The notes under the pieces were generated by a model that was not told where the DNA came from, searched no databases, and worked only from the letters and a program-made list of their open reading frames with translations. A stretch of DNA of 64,000 nucleotides, taken from contig NZ_QGDD01000003.1 of assembly GCF_003160695.1 (NCBI RefSeq), positions 1 to 64,000 on the forward strand, in the 5' to 3' direction. A program made the position numbers and the translations under genes. Source of the DNA: Nocardioides silvaticus. GTDB taxonomy: Bacteria > Actinomycetota > Actinomycetes > Propionibacteriales > Nocardioidaceae. The first letter of the stretch is position 1; each line of letters opens with the position of its first letter. Positions 61,328 to 64,000 of this stretch are shown piece after piece.

Positions 61328-61418
61328 GATCGCTGTCCTCCTTCCGCGGCACTGGTGGTTTCAGTAGGGCTACTCAAGCAGTCGCCACCGACAGTGGTGC
61401 CTGCTCGGGACCGCCGTC

Positions 61419-62237
61419 TCAGGCGGGCATCAGGTGCACGTCGCCGGAGACAGTGGTGGCGCGCACCTCGACGTAGTCGGCACCCGGCTCGGGCTCACCG
61501 ACGCCCTCCAGGCCGGAGTGGACCCGACCGGAGACCGAGCTGATGTCGGTCCACACCGGAGTGCCGGGCGGCACCCCGATCCGGACGTCACCGGAGGCTC
61601 CCTTGCTCGTGATCTTGCCGCGAGCGAAGCGGCGGACGACGGTGTCGCCGGAGCCGGTCGTCATGCTGACGTCGGCGTCGGCCTGGGCGATGTCGAGATC
61701 GCCGGAACCGGTCTTGACCACGACCGGCGCGGCGGCGCACTCGACCCGGATGTCGCCCGAACCGGTGGAGATGGTGGTCATCCCGTCGAGGCGGTCGGCG
61801 GCGAAGTCACCCGACCCGCTCCGGACCTTGAGCTGGTCGCCGGCCTCGGTGAGCGTGATGTCGCCGGAGCCGGTGTCGATCGAGGCGATGCCGGTGACCC
61901 GCTCCAGGCTGACCTCGCCCGAACCGGACTTGATCTTGGTCGCCGCCACCTCGCCCGTGACCCGGAGGTCGGCGCTGCCGCTCCGCACCACCAGCGCGCT
62001 GCCGGCGGGCACCACGATGTCCATGTCGATCTGCTGGTCGCCGAAGATCCCGCGCGCCTTCGGGGCGAGCACGCTGACCTGGCCCCGGTCGTGGAAGACC
62101 TCGACCTGGCCGGCGTTCCGGCCCTCCACCCGCACCTCGGTGCGGGTGACGTCGCCGGCGGACACGTCGATGGTGCCGCTGCCGTTCTCGACGTACAGCT
62201 GGACGGGTTCAGGGGTTTCGAAGGTGTATTCGGGCAT
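61419..62237 (-). CDS. DUF4097-type beta-helix protein
   Basis: This 272-aa protein is built of short repeated strands of the DUF4097 (putative adhesin) type. SGSGEVSLERV, TGSGDITLTEAGDQLKVRSGSGDFAADRL, STGSGDIRV and TGSGDLDIAQADADVSMTTGSGDTVVRRF form successive coils of about 20 residues. There is no signal peptide or membrane anchor, so it is cytosolic or uses another export route. It follows the ribbon-helix-helix gene by 39 nt and shares its TGACGTCA-array promoter. Confidence 0.86.
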   Translation of the reverse strand: MPEYTFETPEPVQLYVENGSGTIDVSAGDVTRTEVRVEGRNAGQVEVFHDRGQVSVLAPKARGIFGDQQIDMDIVVPAGSALVVRSGSADLRVTGEVAATKIKSGSGEVSLERVTGIASIDTGSGDITLTEAGDQLKVRSGSGDFAADRLDGMTTISTGSGDIRVECAAAPVVVKTGSGDLDIAQADADVSMTTGSGDTVVRRFARGKITSKGASGDVRIGVPPGTPVWTDISSVSGRVHSGLEGVGEPEPGADYVEVRATTVSGDVHLMPA

Positions 62238-62276
62238 GGGGATGCTCCTCGAGAGATGCGGACAGACGGGTGAGGG

Positions 62277-62816
62277 TCAGAGCCAGCCGGTGACCTTGCG
62301 GTTGCCGCGCTTCCCGCCGAAGGGGAAGTCGCCACCGAAGGGCAGGTTGGAGAGGTCGACGTCGACGTGGATGGCGGTGTCGCTGGTGGCGGACCGCACC
62401 AGGTTGACCAGCCAGGTGTTGAGGGACTGACCGGCCGCCGCGGCGGCCTCGTCTGCCTTGTTCTTGATCGACTCAGGCATCCGCACGGTGATCCGCGCCA
62501 GGCCCTCCTCGTCCCCCGGGGCGGGCGGGCTGGGGGGTGTCGGCGGAGCCGGGGGCGTCGGCGGGGTCGGCGCTGCCGGGGCTTGGACCACGAAGTCGAG
62601 GTCGCGGCCGTCGAGTCGTACGTCGACGCTGCCCGCCGGCATCGCCGCAGTGATCTCGGCCGCGGCCTGGCTGATCGCCTCCATCATTGCGAGACGCGCG
62701 GACGGGTCGAGCGCGTAGCCGAGGCGCTCGGCGGTCTGCCGCGCCTCCTCCCCCGCGCTCTCCGCTGCGGCGAGCAGGTCGCGCCGCAGGTGGTCGACGT
62801 ACGGAGTGATGTCCAT
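62277..62816 (-). CDS. Ribbon-helix-helix regulator, HicB-antitoxin-like
   Basis: This 179-aa protein has an N-terminal helical region (MDITPYVDHLRRDLLAAAESAG, about residues 1-55) and a DVRLDGRDLDFVV strand. A Pro/Thr hinge (PPTPPTPP, about 84-99) and a ribbon-helix-helix domain follow (residues 108-143: LARITVRMPESIKNKADEAAAAAGQSLNTWLVNLV), with a basic C-terminus. It should bind DNA as a dimer, most likely at the four TGACGTCA sites just upstream. No toxin is adjacent; DUF4097 is its only partner, so a toxin-antitoxin role is doubtful. Confidence 0.83.
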   Translation of the reverse strand: MDITPYVDHLRRDLLAAAESAGEEARQTAERLGYALDPSARLAMMEAISQAAAEITAAMPAGSVDVRLDGRDLDFVVQAPAAPTPPTPPAPPTPPSPPAPGDEEGLARITVRMPESIKNKADEAAAAAGQSLNTWLVNLVRSATSDTAIHVDVDLSNLPFGGDFPFGGKRGNRKVTGWL

Positions 62817-62827
62817 GCGCACCACTA

Positions 62828-62878
62828 TGACGTCATGGTGACGTCATGTCAACACCTTGATGACGTCAGATGACGTCC
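62828..62878. promoter_or_regulatory. Four TGACGTCA sites phased on the helix, upstream of the RHH-DUF4097 operon
   Basis: TGACGTCA occurs at 62828, 62839 and 62861, and TGACGTCC at 62871, with start-to-start distances of 11, 22 and 10 bp. All therefore lie on nearly the same helix face. The array ends 11 nt before the ATG of the ribbon-helix-helix gene (minus strand), and it also lies 8 nt from the 3' end of the last gene in the window. Confidence 0.85.
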
Positions 62879-62886
62879 GGGTGGTG

Positions 62887-64000
62887 TCACTGCTGGAGCC
62901 GGACGACCCTCCACGTGCCGCTCCGGGTGTTGCGAGGGCCGTCGAGCGAGGGGAGCACGACGATGTCGGCGCTCATGGCCACGGGCCGCTGGTGCCAGAC
63001 GATGCGGTCGTCGGCGGTGCGCAGCAGCCGTCCGGTCCGCGGGTTCCAGATCGTCCAGCCCCAGGCGATCCAGCGATCCGTCATGCCCGTGAGGTCGTGA
63101 CCGTAGATGGAGAGCTCGGTGAGCAGCCGGGACCGGGCGTCGTAGACGCGTCCGCAGCCGCTCAGCAGGACCAGGTCGTCGGTGGCCTGGACCGGGTGGC
63201 CCGCGTACCAGTCCGAGCAGTCCCGCAGTTCCACGGTGCGCGCGGCCCTCCCGGCCGGGCGGATGTGCAGGTCGACGGCATCGTCCTCGATGTTCTCCGT
63301 CGGCTCGACCCAGGCCAGCAGTCGCTTCGATGCCGCGAAGTACCCGACGTTGCCCGCCTCCCTGCGCACCTCATCCGGCCGGTCCGGGTCGAAGGACCAC
63401 AGTTCTCTGTCGTCGGGCGTCGAGCAGCGCGTCCGGAAGCAGAAGCTGCTGCCGATGATGAAGTAGATCCGCCCGTCCCCGCCGACCTGGGGGAACTCGA
63501 GGTGACGACGGCTCTTCGCAGCGGCGGGGTGGGGGATGGTGATCAGCCGGGTCTCCCCGGTGTCGCGGTCGTAGTGCGCGAGGCCGCGCTTGCTGCCCTG
63601 CCCGGTGCGAGGAAGTCCGAACGTCAGCCAGAGGTCGGACGCGCTCGTCGCCGTGGCGTCCCGGATCCCGCCGCGCCACACCGTCGGCACGGTGGTGCGC
63701 TCGTCGGTCGCGGGGTCCCAGACCTGGACGAGGTCGGGCAGCCGATCGCCGTACTTGCTGTAGCGGTAGCGGTGCACCAGCACCAGGTCGCCGTCGGGCA
63801 GCACGGTCTCGGTCTTGTGCCCGATCGGCCCGGGGATCTCGTGCAGGACGCGGAAGTCCTCGCCCTCGACCATCGGCCGGGCGTCGCGGATCCGGTAGAC
63901 GCCCTGGCGTCGCTCCGCCTGCGCCGGATTCTGGTCCTTCCCGCTCCCCCCGGCCGGATCGCCCTTCCGGCCGCCGTCGGACCAGGGGTCGAGGACGACG
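62887..64000 (-). CDS. Propeller-like protein, cut by the window edge
   Basis: The frame is open from its stop at 62887 to the right end, so the true start lies outside the window; an internal ATG at 63873 is probably not the start. At least 370 residues are visible. It has propeller-like strands: LPDLVQVWDPATDERTTV, GLAHYDRDTGETRLI, RIYFIIGSSFC, LWSFDPDRPDEV, WTIWNPRTGRLLRT. Cys pairs (SSFCFRTRC, RDCSDW, LSGCG) suggest disulfides and export. The function is unknown. Confidence 0.75.
   Translation of the reverse strand, partial: VVLDPWSDGGRKGDPAGGSGKDQNPAQAERRQGVYRIRDARPMVEGEDFRVLHEIPGPIGHKTETVLPDGDLVLVHRYRYSKYGDRLPDLVQVWDPATDERTTVPTVWRGGIRDATATSASDLWLTFGLPRTGQGSKRGLAHYDRDTGETRLITIPHPAAAKSRRHLEFPQVGGDGRIYFIIGSSFCFRTRCSTPDDRELWSFDPDRPDEVRREAGNVGYFAASKRLLAWVEPTENIEDDAVDLHIRPAGRAARTVELRDCSDWYAGHPVQATDDLVLLSGCGRVYDARSRLLTELSIYGHDLTGMTDRWIAWGWTIWNPRTGRLLRTADDRIVWHQRPVAMSADIVVLPSLDGPRNTRSGTWRVVRLQQ

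Noticed and set aside
62277..62816. HicAB toxin-antitoxin pair
   Set aside because: No HicA-like toxin frame is adjacent; the only partner is a DUF4097 protein.
63873..63875. ATG at 63873 as the start of the last gene
   Set aside because: The frame stays open and protein-like to the window edge, so the real start is probably outside.

Overview
The window is about 72% G+C and reads like a chromosomal segment of an actinobacterium, most likely a Nocardioides-like member of the Nocardioidaceae. Supporting signs are many GTG starts and 1-8 nt gene overlaps, a mycothiol-dependent isomerase-like enzyme, two perfect matches to the KstR (steroid catabolism) operator, a DtxR/IdeR-type iron box, a bifunctional-type dCTP deaminase, and a palindromic intergenic repeat family (ends GGTCGTCGAGTAG and GTATCGAGACGCC) seen at six places. 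No taxonomic marker gene is present, so this placement is an inference.

Layout. 1-8.3 kb: a 174-bp tandem repeat block, an aldo/keto reductase, an alpha/beta hydrolase, an ECF sigma factor with a membrane partner, an SDR-sulfotransferase pair behind a KstR-like box, and a three-gene cassette of small helical (WXG100/EspC-like) proteins. 8.3-14.3 kb, minus strand: a 44-aa basic peptide, a 1000-aa LuxR-type ATPase regulator, a cytochrome P450, a kelch lipoprotein and an unknown protein, which may form one transcript. 14.4-24.7 kb: nitroreductase-ABC exporter, a NarL-type two-component system, a putative ion transporter with a separate RCK_C-like subunit, small housekeeping-like genes, a methyltransferase and two tandem CitE/malyl-CoA-lyase-type enzymes.

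24.7-38.9 kb: a 32-bp-periodic inverted repeat array fills one intergenic gap. Two amidohydrolases, two lipoproteins, a crotonase, a membrane LuxR regulator with its own long palindrome, and a secreted PD40 propeller protein follow. A fatty-acid desaturase and its ferredoxin reductase lie divergent from a PucR/FasR-like regulator, with a TTTTTGT...ACAAAAA dyad between them. 38.9-43.2 kb: an accessory patch, less G+C rich in part, with a frameshifted MerB-like gene, an alkyltransferase-like protein with a zinc-knuckle tail, and a DUF6994-type/GIY-YIG gene pair.

43.2-64 kb: SDR plus mycothiol-type enzyme, GH43-like secreted protein, divergent lysE/lysG, a FadE5-like acyl-CoA dehydrogenase divergent from an Rrf2 regulator, a KstR-boxed NTF2-like protein, a second ECF sigma with membrane partner, tRNA-Gly(CCC), dcd, an iron-regulated siderophore-interacting protein, a secreted CocE-type hydrolase, a second 44-aa basic peptide, and a ribbon-helix-helix/DUF4097 operon behind four helically phased TGACGTCA sites. 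The last gene runs off the right edge.

Much of the content is accessory catabolism (steroid and acyl-CoA chemistry, P450, amidohydrolases) with local regulators. The most unusual features are regulatory or repeat DNA: the 32-bp array, the TGACGTCA array, the 30-bp LuxR palindrome and the tandemly expanded intergenic repeats.
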